Of a stretch of DNA of 64,000 bases, positions 13,461 through 25,394 are shown in pieces (positions within the stretch are counted from its first letter, which is position 1; the number at the start of each line of letters is the position of its first letter). This DNA comes from Macrotis lagotis (lineage: Eukaryota > Chordata > Mammalia > Peramelemorphia > Peramelidae), in assembly GCF_037893015.1 (NCBI RefSeq), contig NC_133666.1:2633467-2697466 (forward strand), given 5' to 3'. A program made the translations under genes and the position numbers. The notes beneath the pieces are model-generated. The model had not been told where the DNA came from, did not search any database, and saw only the letters and a program-made list of their open reading frames with translations.

Positions 13461-14237
13461 CTGGCCTAAGGGATCCGTGGGGCCTGGCGGCAGATGTGAG
13501 CAGTGCACCTCAGGGTCCCCGGGCTGATGGATAGCGCAGCCATGACCCAAATGGGATGTGCTGGGTCCTGGTGACAGGGTACCAGGTGGGAATCCCAACC
13601 CCCCCCCCAAGACTGAGCCTCAGCCTCACATGACAGGTGGCTTCTGGCATTTTAGGGGAGGGCCCCCAGCCATAACATTGCTCAGGGGAGAGATTGGGGC
13701 TAGAAAGACTTTGTGCCAGTTTTTCTTTCCAAGTGGGGTGTGGTGTGTGTTTTGGGGGAGAGGCGGCACCACGTACATATCTGTGCCTAGAGGTACACAC
13801 CCTCACCAGGCCAGGAGTGCCAGGCATTTCAGAGACCCCCATCTCATCAAGGCAGGGGCCATGAGAGAGCAGGGAGACTGAAACAGGTGGCCAGAGGGTC
13901 TTCCCACCACCAGGACCCCCACACCAGATGGCAGGGCCCAGGAGGAATGTAAGAGGTGACTGTTTTTTTGACCAGGTGGGCTGAGGGGGCCAAGTGGGAG
14001 GGCCCTGCCCCCTCTGGCCAGCAGGCCACAGACTGAGACCCCAGGCTGGCCACAGCACCAGAGGGTTCCGTGGTTGCCATGACAGTGTGGTAACCATTGG
14101 TCAACACACAATTGCTGTTAAGCCCTCTGCAAGGCAGGGAATGAAAGTACAGGAACACCTCCCCCTTCCTAGGAACTGGGTAGCTATGCTGAGACCCTTT
14201 CAGCTGTCTCCGGGTCACATCCCCACCCGCAGAGCCG

Positions 14238-14800
14238 ATGGCAGGCCCGGAGCCCAACCACCACCTCTGGGCCGGGCTGAGAGCATCCAGGTGGCCTTCC
14301 CAGGCTACGGGAGGGGCAGGGGGGGGGGCATCCCCCCTCCACTGATCTACGTCCGGGGGGAGCGGGCCGCAGCCAACCGAGAGGATGGCAGACAGAGACC
14401 CATTGTACCACCTGTGGCCCATGTCCGCCATCAGCCAGCCCACCCTGAAAACCAACAGGCAGCCATGGTAGGCGCCGGTGATGGCCAGCTGGGAGTCGTG
14501 ATCCAGTTGAGGCGCTCCCAGGGCCACCCCGTGACTCACCGGGGAACTCGATCCATGGTCCAAGCACGCCGTTACCAGACCCGCCCTGAGAGCATTCTGG
14601 AGGCCCTTGACAGGATGGAAGAAGGAAGCTCGGGGGTGGGCCCCCACTCTCCCCCCCAGACCCTCCCAGAAAACACCCTGAACACCATGGATGGCAGTAA
14701 CACTCCATCGAGGTCCCAAGATCTCCCTGAAGGCCATGGACCGGACGAGGAAAGAGAGGCCAAAGATGACCCCGCTGCCCAGCCAAGCCCTGGAGTCTGA
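14238..14800 (+). CDS. Uncharacterised family member A' (right palindrome copy)
   Basis: Mirror copy of the left-arm gene: ATGGCAGGC start at 14,238, TGA stop at 14,798-14,800, and AATAAA at 15,126. As written, its G-run after codon 25 has 10 G where the left copy has 11 C on the opposite strand. The frame therefore shifts between the MAGPEPNHH start and GIPPPLIYVR; the downstream frame is instead open back to 13,994. Two explanations are possible. This copy may be disrupted while the left is intact, or the homopolymer may be miscounted in the assembly, which is common for G-runs in near-identical arms. The remainder, including both LEAL/LNTM helical motifs and the acidic Pro-rich tail, is unchanged. 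No function is assigned. Confidence 0.5.
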
Positions 14801-15125
14801 GTGATTGGGGCCTTGGAAGGAATGGGACCCGGCCCCATGCCCCCATCCCTCTTCCTGCACCCACCCCACAAAGCCCAGCCTCTTGCCCCCACCCCCACCC
14901 TCCTTTCTCCTCACCTCTTCAACACAGCCCTTCCCCTCTGGCCCTGAGACTCCCTCCACCAGTCTCCCCCAGAGGTCGGAAAAGAGAAGGAGGCGCATCC
15001 TCACCCCCTGCAATGTTGCCCCCTCCACGTTGTCAGTGGAAGACATGTTCATTGGAAAGTTTCTGTGTCTCGTCTTGCATTCTTTCCTCAAAAAATTAAA
15101 AAAGCCCTGTTCTCCCCCACCAAAA

Positions 15126-15131
15126 AATAAA
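15126..15131 (+). terminator. Poly(A) signal AATAAA of the right-arm gene
   Basis: AATAAA inside CCAAAAAATAAAAATTAAGG, 326 bases after the stop at 14,800, at the mirror position of 10,873-10,878. Confidence 0.6.
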
Positions 15132-15899
15132 AATTAAGGCCTTCTTAGGAGCAACCAAGTCCTTTGGTCTCCTACCCAGAAGCCTCCAAGCCCGAGCCCC
15201 TGGGAGGGAGCAAACCTCAGGGCCGAATCCTTCATGGCACTCCCCCAGACTCTGTTACCCAAAGGATGGCAGGGAGGGGGGGGTGGAGACTGGTTGCTCA
15301 CTCCCCAATAGCCTGGCACCCATCTGGCTGCCAGAGGGGTCCCTGGCTCTCGAAGAGGACCCCCCACCTTGTGAAGGGTTCTGTGTAGCAGTGTCACAGC
15401 CAGGGAAGGAGGGATGTGGGACATTTCCACACCCAGGACAGGGACCCCTTCTTTCAGGGAGGGTTTGTGGGCTCCAGAGCAGCCCCTCAAGGGGGATCCC
15501 AGCTACTGTCCCTGCCTGGGTCACTTGTCTGCCTTCTGGGTATAAGGTGTGTATATTCTCCTTTCCATTTTATCTCCTTTCCAGGGGTCACCGAATTTTA
15601 TTTAGGGGGGTACAGGGGATTGTCTGAGACTTGCTTTGTGTCAATTGCCAAGATTGGGTGGAGGGAAGGGGCCTGGTGGGCCCGTGCCAGGCCTCTGAAT
15701 GTACCCCTCCCATCTCTCTGGGGCACCAAGGAGATTCGGGGCCTGACCCCAGCATTCTATTGACTGTACTCCTCGGGAGATAGGTGCCATCCATTGCTAA
15801 GGGAGGACCTTCCCTCCCAGACCAGACTGAGAGCAGCCAAGACACAGGAGCCCAGGCCGAAAGTAGGGATTAGCTGTATCTGACCAGAAGCGGGGTCCT

Positions 15900-16135
15900 C
15901 TGGAATGGAGGGGGACTTTGGCTCCCAGTGGGGGGCAGGGTGACTTAGGCCCCCCCATCTCACTTGCCTCCCAAGTGAGGGGGGACTCTGTTTTCCAGTG
16001 GGGAACAGGGTGACTTAGGCTCCCCATCTTGCTTAGATGCTGGGTGGGGAGGGTGACTTAAGCTCCCCATCCCCCTTGGGTCCCCATTGGGAGAGACTTT
16101 GGCTCCCAGTCGGGGGGAGGGTGACTTAGGCTCCC
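15900..16135 (-). repeat. Diverged inner edge of the right array
   Basis: Mirror image of 9,870-10,105. It has the same diverged subunits (GGCTCCCAGTCGGGGGGAGG, TTTTCCAGTGGGGAACAGGG), so the divergence predates formation of the inverted duplication or has been kept identical by gene conversion. Confidence 0.8.
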
Positions 16136-19100
16136 CATGTCCCACGACTCCCATGTGTGTGGAGGATTTTGACTCCTAGTAGGGGGAGGATGACTTATGC
16201 CCCCATCTCCCTTGCTTCCCGAGTGGGGGGGGGGACTTTGGCTCCCAGTGGGGAGCAGGGTGACTTAGGCCCCCTATCTCCCTTGGGTGCCCATTGGGGG
16301 AGGGTGACAGGCTCCCAGTGGGGGGAGGGTGACGTAGGCTCCCCATCTCCCTTGGGTGTCCATTGGGGGAGACTTTGGCTCCTAGTGGGGGGAGGGGGAC
16401 TTAGGCTCCCCACGACTCCCATGTGTGTGGAGGACTTTGACTCCTAGTAGGGGGAGGATGACTTATGCCCCCATCTCCCTTGCTTCCCGAGTGGGGGGGG
16501 GGACTTTGGCTCCCAGTGGGGAGCAGGGTGACTTAGGCCCCCTATCTCCCTTGGGTGCCCATTGGGGGAGGGTGACAGGCTCCCAGTGGGGGGAGGGTGA
16601 CAGGCTCCCAGTGGGGGGAGGGTGACGTAGGCTCCCCATCTCCCTTGGGTGTCCATTGGGGGAGACTGTGGCTCCTAGTGGGGGGGAGGGGGACTTAGGC
16701 TCCCCACGACTCCCATGTGTGTGGAGGACTTTGACTCCTAGTAGGGGGAGGATGACTTATGCCCCCATCTCCCTTGCTTCCCGAGTGGGGGGGGGGGACT
16801 TTGGCTCCCAGTGGGGAGCAGGGTGACTTAGGCCCCCTATCTCCCTTGGGTGCCCATTGGGGGAGGGTGACAGGCTCCCAGTGGGGGGAGGGTGACGTAG
16901 GCTCCCCATCTCCCTTGGGTGTCCATTGGGGGAGACTGTGGCTCCTAGTGGGGGGGAGGGGGACTTAGGCTCCCCACGACTCCCATGTGTGTGGAGGACT
17001 TTGACTCCTAGTAGGGGGAGGATGACTTATGCCCCCATCTCCCTTGCTTCCCGAGTGGGGGGGGGGGACTTTGGCTCCCAGTGGGGAGCAGGGTGACTTA
17101 GGCCCCCTATCTCCCTTGGGTGCCCATTGGGGGAGGGTGACAGGCTCCCAGTGGGGGGAGGGTGACAGGCTCCCAGTGGGGGGAGGGTGACGTAGGCTCC
17201 CCATCTCCCTTGGGTGTCCATTGGGGGAGACTGTGGCTCCTAGTGGGGGGGAGGGGGACTTAGGCTCCCCACGACTCCCATGTGTGTGGAGGACTTTGAC
17301 TCCTAGTAGGGGGAGGATGACTTATGCCCCCATCTCCCTTGCTTCCCGAGTGGGGGGGGGGACTTTGGCTCCCAGTGGGGAGCAGGGTGACTTAGGCCCC
17401 CTATCTCCCTTGGGTGCCCATTGGGGGAGGGTGACAGGCTCCCAGTGGGGGGAGGGTGACAGGCTCCCAGTGGGGGGAGGGTGACGTAGGCTCCCCATCT
17501 CCCTTGGGTGTCCATTGGGGGAGACTTTGGCTCCTAGTGGGGGGGAGGGGGACTTAGGCTCCCCACGACTCCCATGTGTGTGGAGGACTTTGACTCCTAG
17601 TAGGGGGAGGATGACTTATGCCCCCATCTCCCTTGCTTCCCGAGTGGGGGGGGGGACTTTGGCTCCCAGTGGGGAGCAGGGTGACTTAGGCCCCCTATCT
17701 CCCTTGGGTGCCCATTGGGGGAGGGTGACAGGCTCCCAGTGGGGGGAGGGTGACGTAGGCTCCCCATCTCCCTTGGGTGTCCATTGGGGGAGACTGTGGC
17801 TCCTAGTGGGGGGGAGGGGGACTTAGGCTCCCCACGACTCCCATGTGTGTGGAGGACTTTGACTCCTAGTAGGGGGAGGATGACTTATGCCCCCATCTCC
17901 CTTGCTTCCCGAGTGGGGGGGGGGACTTTGGCTCCCAGTGGGGAGCAGGGTGACTTAGGCCCCCTATCTCCCTTGGGTGCCCATTGGGGGAGGGTGACAG
18001 GCTCCCAGTGGGGGAGGGTGACAGGCTCCCAGTGGGGGGAGGGTGACGTAGGCTCCCCATCTCCCTTGGGTGTCCATTGGGGGAGACTGTGGCTCCTAGT
18101 GGGGGGGGAGGGGGACTTAGGCTCCCCACGACTCCCATGTGTGTGGAGGACTTTGACTCCTAGTAGGGGGAGGATGACTTATGCCCCCATCTCCCTTGCT
18201 TCCCGAGTGGGGGGGGGGGGACTTTGGCTCCCAGTGGGGAGCAGGGTGACTTAGGCCCCCTATCTCCCTTGGGTGCCCATTGGGGGAGGGTGACAGGCTC
18301 CCAGTGGGGGGAGGGTGACGTAGGCTCCCCATCTCCCTTGGGTGTCCATTGGGGGAGACTGTGGCTCCTAGTGGGGGGGAGGGGGACTTAGGCTCCCCAC
18401 GACTCCCATGTGTGTGGAGGACTTTGACTCCTAGTAGGGGGAGGATGACTTATGCCCCCATCTCCCTTGCTTCCCGAGTGGGGGGGGGGGGACTTTGGCT
18501 CCCAGTGGGGAGCAGGGTGACTTAGGCCCCCTATCTCCCTTGGGTGCCCATTGGGGGAGGGTGACAGGCTCCCAGTGGGGGGAGGGTGACAGGCTCCCAG
18601 TGGGGGGAGGGTGACGTAGGCTCCCCATCTCCCTTGGGTGTCCATTGGGGGAGACTGTGGCTCCTAGTTTGGGGGAGGGGGGACTTAGGCTCCCCACGAC
18701 TCCCATGTGTGTGGAGGACTTTGACTCCTAGTAGGGGGAGGATGACTTATGCCCCCATCTCCCTTGCTTCCCGAGTGGGGGGGGGGGACTTTGGCTCCCA
18801 GTGGGGAGCAGGGTGACTTAGGCCCCCTATCTCCCTTGGGTGCCCATTGGGGGAGGGTGACAGGCTCCCAGTGGGGGGAGGGTGACGTAGGCTCCCCATC
18901 TCCCTTGGGTGTCCATTGGGGGAGACTTTGGCTCCTAGTGGGGGGGAGGGGGACTTAGGCTCCCCACGACTCCCATGTGTGTGGAGGACTTTGACTCCTA
19001 GTAGGGGGAGGATGACTTATGCCCCCATCTCCCTTGCTTCCCGAGTGGGGGGGGGGACTTTGGCTCCCAGTGGGGAGCAGGGTGACTTAGGCCCCCTATC

Positions 19101-22100
19101 TCCCTTGGGTGCCCATTGGGGGAGGGTGACAGGCTCCCAGTGGGGGGAGGGTGACAGGCTCCCAGTGGGGGGAGGGTGACGTAGGCTCCCCATCTCCCTT
19201 GGGTGTCCATTGGGGGAGACTGTGGCTCCTAGTGGGGGGGGAGGGGGACTTAGGCTCCCCACGACTCCCATGTGTGTGGAGGACTTTGACTCCTAGTAGG
19301 GGGAGGATGACTTATGCCCCCATCTCCCTTGCTTCCCGAGTGGGGGGGGGGACTTTGGCTCCCAGTGGGGAGCAGGGTGACTTAGGCCCCCTATCTCCCT
19401 TGGGTGCCCATTGGGGGAGGGTGACAGGCTCCCAGTGGGGGGAGGGTGACGTAGGCTCCCCATCTCCCTTGGGTGTCCATTGGGGGAGACTTTGGCTCCT
19501 AGTGGGGGGGGAGGGGGACTTAGGCTCCCCACGACTCCCATGTGTGTGGAGGACTTTGACTCCTAGTAGGGGGAGGATGACTTATGCCCCCATCTCCCTT
19601 GCTTCCCGAGTGGGGGGGGGGACTTTGGCTCCCAGTGGGGAGCAGGGTGACTTAGGCCCCCTATCTCCCTTGGGTGCCCATTGGGGGAGGGTGACAGGCT
19701 CCCAGTGGGGGGAGGGTGACAGGCTCCCAGTGGGGGGAGGGTGACGTAGGCTCCCCATCTCCCTTGGGTGTCCATTGGGGGAGACTTTGGCTCCTAGTGG
19801 GGGGGAGGGGGACTTAGGCTCCCCACGACTCCCATGTGTGTGGAGGACTTTGACTCCTAGTAGGGGGAGGATGACTTATGCCCCCATCTCCCTTGCTTCC
19901 CGAGTGGGGGGGGGGACTTTGGCTCCCAGTGGGGAGCAGGGTGACTTAGGCCCCCTATCTCCCTTGGGTGCCCATTGGGGGAGGGTGACAGGCTCCCAGT
20001 GGGGGGAGGGTGACAGGCTCCCAGTGGGGGGAGGGTGACGTAGGCTCCCCATCTCCCTTGGGTGTCCATTGGGGGAGACTGTGGCTCCTAGTTTGGGGGA
20101 GGGGGACTTAGGCTCCCCACGACTCCCATGTGTGTGGAGGACTTTGACTCCTAGTAGGGGGAGGATGACTTATGCCCCCATCTCCCTTGCTTCCCGAGTG
20201 GGGGGGGGGGACTTTGGCTCCCAGTGGGGAGCAGGGTGACTTAGGCCCCCTATCTCCCTTGGGTGCCCATTGGGGGAGGGTGACAGGCTCCCAGTGGGGG
20301 GAGGGTGACGTAGGCTCCCCATCTCCCTTGGGTGTCCATTGGGGGAGACTTTGGCTCCTAGTGGGGGGGAGGGGGACTTAGGCTCCCCACGACTCCCATG
20401 TGTGTGGAGGACTTTGACTCCTAGTAGGGGGAGGATGACTTATGCCCCCATCTCCCTTGCTTCCCGAGTGGGGGGGGGGGACTTTGGCTCCCAGTGGGGA
20501 GCAGGGTGACTTAGGCCCCCTATCTCCCTTGGGTGCCCATTGGGGGAGGGTGACAGGCTCCCAGTGGGGGGAGGGTGACAGGCTCCCAGTGGGGGGAGGG
20601 TGACGTAGGCTCCCCATCTCCCTTGGGTGTCCATTGGGGGAGACTGTGGCTCCTAGTGGGGGGGGAGGGGGACTTAGGCTCCCCACGACTCCCATGTGTG
20701 TGGAGGACTTTGACTCCTAGTAGGGGGAGGATGACTTATGCCCCCATCTCCCTTGCTTCCCGAGTGGGGGGGGGGACTTTGGCTCCCAGTGGGGAGCAGG
20801 GTGACTTAGGCCCCCTATCTCCCTTGGGTGCCCATTGGGGGAGGGTGACAGGCTCCCAGTGGGGGGAGGGTGACGTAGGCTCCCCATCTCCCTTGGGTGT
20901 CCATTGGGGGAGACTTTGGCTCCTAGTGGGGGGAGGGGGACTTAGGCTCCCCACGACTCCCATGTGTGTGGAGGACTTTGACTCCTAGTAGGGGGAGGAT
21001 GACTTATGCCCCCATCTCCCTTGCTTCCCGAGTGGGGGGGGGGACTTTGGCTCCCAGTGGGGAGCAGGGTGACTTAGGCCCCCCTATCTCCCTTGGGTGC
21101 CCATTGGGGGAGGGTGACAGGCTCCCAGTGGGGGGAGGGTGACAGGCTCCCAGTGGGGGGAGGGTGACGTAGGCTCCCCATCTCCCTTGGGTGTCCATTG
21201 GGGGAGACTTGTGGCTCCTAGTGGGGGGGAGGGGGACTTAGGCTCCCCACGACTCCCATGTGTGTGGAGGACTTTGACTCCTAGTAGGGGGAGGATGACT
21301 TATGCCCCCATCTCCCTTGCTTCCCGAGTGGGGGGGGGGGACTTTGGCTCCCAGTGGGGAGCAGGGTGACTTAGGCCCCCTATCTCCCTTGGGTGCCCAT
21401 TGGGGGAGGGTGACAGGCTCCCAGTGGGGGGAGGGTGACAGGCTCCCAGTGGGGGGAGGGTGACGTAGGCTCCCCATCTCCCTTGGGTGTCCATTGGGGG
21501 AGACTGTGGCTCCTAGTGGGGGGGAGGGGGACTTAGGCTCCCCACGACTCCCATGTGTGTGGAGGACTTTGACTCCTAGTAGGGGGAGGATGACTTATGC
21601 CCCCATCTCCCTTGCTTCCCGAGTGGGGGGGGGGACTTTGGCTCCCAGTGGGGAGCAGGGTGACTTAGGCCCCCTATCTCCCTTCTCCCTTGGGGGAGGG
21701 TGACAGGCCCATTGGGGGGAGGGTGACAGGCTCCCAGTGGGGGGAGGGTGACGTAGGCTCCCCATCTCCCTTGGGTGTCCATTGGGGGAGACTTTGGCTC
21801 CTAGTGGGGGGGGGAGGGGGACTTAGGCTCCCCACGACTCCCATGTGTGTGGAGGACTTTGACTCCTAGTAGGGGGAGGATGACTTATGCCCCCATCTCC
21901 CTTGCTTCCCGAGTGGGGGGGGGGACTTTGGCTCCCAGTGGGGAGCAGGGTGACTTAGGCCCCCTATCTCCCTTGGGTGCCCATTGGGGGAGGGTGACAG
22001 GCTCCCAGTGGGGGGAGGGTGACGTAGGCTCCCCATCTCCCTTGGGTGTCCATTGGGGGAGACTGTGGCTCCTAGTGGGGGGGAGGGGGACTTAGGCTCC

Positions 22101-24240
22101 CCACGACTCCCATGTGTGTGGAGGACTTTGACTCCTAGTAGGGGGAGGATGACTTATGCCCCCATCTCCCTTGCTTCCCGAGTGGGGGGGGGGGACTTTG
22201 GCTCCCAGTGGGGAGCAGGGTGACTTAGGCCCCCTATCTCCCTTGGGTGCCCATTGGGGGAGGGTGACAGGCTCCCAGTGGGGGGAGGGTGACAGGCTCC
22301 CAGTGGGGGGAGGGTGACGTAGGCTCCCCATCTCCCTTGGGTGTCCATTGGGGGAGACTTTGGCTCCTAGTGGGGGGGAGGGGGACTTAGGCTCCCCACG
22401 ACTCCCATGTGTGTGGAGGACTTTGACTCCTAGTAGGGGGAGGATGACTTATGCCCCCATCTCCCTTGCTTCCCGAGTGGGGGGGGGGACTTTGGCTCCC
22501 AGTGGGGAGCAGGGTGACTTAGGCCCCCTATCTCCCTTGGGTGCCCATTGGGGGAGGGTGACAGGCTCCCAGTGGGGGGAGGGTGACGTAGGCTCCCCAT
22601 CTCCCTTGGGTGTCCATTGGGGGAGACTGTGGCTCCTAGTGGGGGGGAGGGGGACTTAGGCTCCCCACGACTCCCATGTGTGTGGAGGACTTTGACTCCT
22701 AGTAGGGGGAGGATGACTTATGCCCCCATCTCCCTTGCTTCCCGAGTGGGGGGGGGACTTTGGCTCCCAGTGGGGAGCAGGGTGACTTAGGCCCCCTATC
22801 TCCCTTGGGTGCCCATTGGGGGAGGGTGACAGGCTCCCAGTGGGGGGAGGGTGACGTAGGCTCCCCATCTCCCTTGGGTGTCCATTGGGGGAGACTGTGG
22901 CTCCTAGTGGGGGGGAGGGGGACTTAGGCTCCCCACGACTCCCATGTGTGTGGAGGACTTTGACTCCTAGTAGGGGGAGGATGACTTATGCCCCCATCTC
23001 CCTTGCTTCCCGAGTGGGGGGGGGGGACTTTGGCTCCCAGTGGGGAGCAGGGTGACTTAGGCCCCCTATCTCCCTTGGGTGCCCATTGGGGGAGGGTGAC
23101 AGGCTCCCAGTGGGGGGAGGGTGACGTAGGCTCCCCATCTCCCTTGGGTGTCCATTGGGGGAGACTGTGGCTCCTAGTGGGGGGGAGGGGGACTTAGGCT
23201 CCCCACGACTCCCATGTGTGTGGAGGACTTTGACTCCTAGTAGGGGGAGGATGACTTATGCCCCCATCTCCCTTGCTTCCCGAGTGGGGGGGGGGGGACT
23301 TTGGCTCCCAGTGGGGAGCAGGGTGACTTAGGCCCCCTATCTCCCTTGGGTGCCCATTGGGGGAGGGTGACAGGCTCCCAGTGGGGGGAGGGTGACAGGC
23401 TCCCAGTGGGGGGAGGGTGACGTAGGCTCCCCATCTCCCTTGGGTGTCCATTGGGGGAGACTGTGGCTCCTAGTTTGGGGGAGGGGGACTTAGGCTCCCC
23501 ACGACTCCCATGTGTGTGGAGGACTTTGACTCCTAGTAGGGGGAGGATGACTTATGCCCCCATCTCCCTTGCTTCCCGAGTGGGGGGGGGGGGACTTTGG
23601 CTCCCAGTGGGGAGCAGGGTGACTTAGGCCCCCTATCTCTCTTGGGTGCCCATTGGGGGAGGGTGACAGGCTCCCAGTGGGGGGAGGGTGACGTAGGCTC
23701 CCCATCTCCCTTGGGTGTCCATTGGGGGAGACTTTGGCTCCTAGTGGGGGGAGGGGGACTTAGGCTCCCCACGACTCCCATGTGTGTGGAGGACTTTGAC
23801 TCCTAGTAGGGGGAGGATGACTTATGCCCCCATCTCCCTTGCTTCCCGAGTGGGGGGGGGGGACTTTGGCTCCCAGTGGGGAGCAGGGTGACTTAGGCCC
23901 CCTATCTCCCTTGGGTGCCCATTGGGGGAGGGTGACAGGCTCCCAGTGGGGGGAGGGTGACAGGCTCCCAGTGGGGGGAGGGTGACGTAGCCTCCCCATC
24001 TCCCTTGGGTGTCCATTGGGGGAGACTTTGGCTCCTAGTGGGGGGGGGAGGGGGACTTAGGCTCCCCACGACTCCCATGTGTGTGGAGGACTTTGACTCC
24101 TAGTAGGGGGAGGATGACTTATGCCCCCATCTCCCTTGCTTCCCGAGTGGGGGGGGGGGACTTTGGCTCCCAGTGGGGAGCAGGGTGACTTAGGCCCCCC
24201 ATCTCCCTTGGGTGCCAGTTGGGGGTGATTTTGGCTCCCA
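16135..24240 (-). repeat. GC-rich higher-order tandem array, right copy (about 28 units)
   Basis: Same 268/294-296 bp tetramer as at 1-9,870 but reverse complemented, so the plus strand is G rich (G-runs of 8-13). One unit near 21,680 has an internally rearranged segment (CTCCCTTCTCCCTTGGGGGA). One near 21,080 has an extra C. Some units carry TTTGGGGGAGG variants that match AAACTAGGAGCC variants of the left array. Unit order and counts differ from the left copy, so the two arrays have changed length independently. Confidence 0.95.
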
Positions 24241-24780
24241 GTGGGGAGAAGGTAGCAGGCTCCTCATCCCCCTTGAATCCTGAATGGGAGGAGGGTGACT
24301 TAGGCTCCCCATCTCACTTGGGTGCAGGGTGGGGAAAGTGATTTAGGCCCTCCCCAACTCCCTTGCCTCTCAAATGAGTGGGGGACTGGCTCCCAGTGAG
24401 GTCAGGGTGATTTAGGCTCCACATCTCCCTTGGCTCCCGCGTGGGGGGTGGGGCTACTTTGATGCACAGTAGTGGGAGGGTGACAAGCCCAATCACCCTT
24501 GCCTCCCGAGTGATCAGGGGTAACTTTGGCTCCTAGTGGGGGGAAGGTGACAGGCTCCCCTTCTCCCTTGGCTTACGCATGGGGAGGGACTTTGTCTCAC
24601 AATAGGGGAGGTTGACATAGGCCCCCATCTCCCTTGCCTCCCGAGGGGGGGGGGGGGACTTTGGTTTCCAGTGGGGAGGAGGGTGTCTTAGTTTCCCTAT
24701 CTCCTTTAGGTGCCAGGTGTGGAGGGGGACTTAGGCTCCCCATCTCCCTTGGCTTCCTGGGGTGGGGGGAGGGACTGGAT
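24240..24780 (-). repeat. Diverged outer edge of the right array
   Basis: Recognisable but decayed subunits: GACTTTGGCTCCCAGTGGGG gives way to variants such as GGGGACTGGCTCCCAGTGAG and GGTGACAAGCCCAATCACCC. Spacing is irregular. This marks the outer end of the homogenised array on the right. The left equivalent is outside the window. Confidence 0.75.
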
Positions 24781-25190
24781 CCCACCTGTCCAGCCTCCCA
24801 TTTTGGGGGTCTGAGGCAGTGGTGGGGCTGACTGGGTTCAAGTCCCAGTCAAGTTTCAACCTGGCCATGGGTTGTCCTCCGGGGCTGTCCCTGCTGGCTT
24901 CTTGCCAATGTCGGCCCCTGCCCCCCCCCCCCCAATCTCTAGGGATTCCCTGAGACTCCAACCCCACCCCCTTCCAGGCCCAGGCAAACCGGGCTGGGAC
25001 AGCCTTCCTACTGTCCATATTCAGGCCTCTAAGAAACCACCTCGGGACATCAGGATGCTGGGACCTGAGGCCAGGAGACCAGGCCAGAGCCGAGAGTGTG
25101 CCCGCAGAGCAGGCCCCAAGAGGTAAGGGCACTTCCTCCCCCGTATCTCCCACCCCCTCCCTAAATGCTGATGGTCAAGGCCCCCATAGC
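24781..25190. other. Single-copy island inside the decayed array edge
   Basis: Non-repetitive GC-rich sequence between two blocks of decayed array subunits. It contains an open segment on the plus strand ending in CCAAGAG followed by GTAAGGG at about 25,120, which resembles a splice donor. I recognise no protein in it. Confidence 0.4.
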
Positions 25191-25335
25191 TCCCAAGTGG
25201 GGGGGGGACTTTGGCTCCCAGTGGGGGTCAGGGTGACTTAGGCCCCCCATCTCCCTTGCCTCCCAAGTGACGGGGGACTAACTCCAAGTAGGGAGAGGGT
25301 GACTTAGGCTCCCCATCTCCCTTGGCCCCATCTTC
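25191..25335 (-). repeat. Last decayed array subunits
   Basis: Two to three further subunits (GACTTTGGCTCCCAGTGGGG, GGTGACTTAGGCCCCCCATC, GGGTGACTTAGGCTCCCCAT) in the same orientation as the right array. They show that the array once extended to at least this point. Confidence 0.75.
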
Positions 25336-25394
25336 GGTGCCCGGCCATGGCCTGACCTATAGAACTAGTCACCCAGGGTGGGCAGGGCAGGGGT

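Larger units (their letters stand above)
13461..16135 (-). repeat. Right arm of palindrome (non-array part)
   Basis: Reverse complement of 9,870-12,544, running from GGCCTAAGG near the spacer out to the start of the inverted tandem array. By-eye differences from the left arm are a handful of homopolymer lengths (for example 10 G at 14,320 against 11 C in the left) and a few substitutions. Confidence 0.95.

Noticed and set aside
13994-14800. 268-codon reading of the right palindrome gene
   Set aside because: The first 100 or so codons have no counterpart in member B and are in a different frame from the left copy's start. The shared ATGGCAG start gives lengths that match B.
1-24240. CRISPR-like array
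   Set aside because: The repeats are contiguous higher-order satellite units without unique spacers, in a vertebrate genome.
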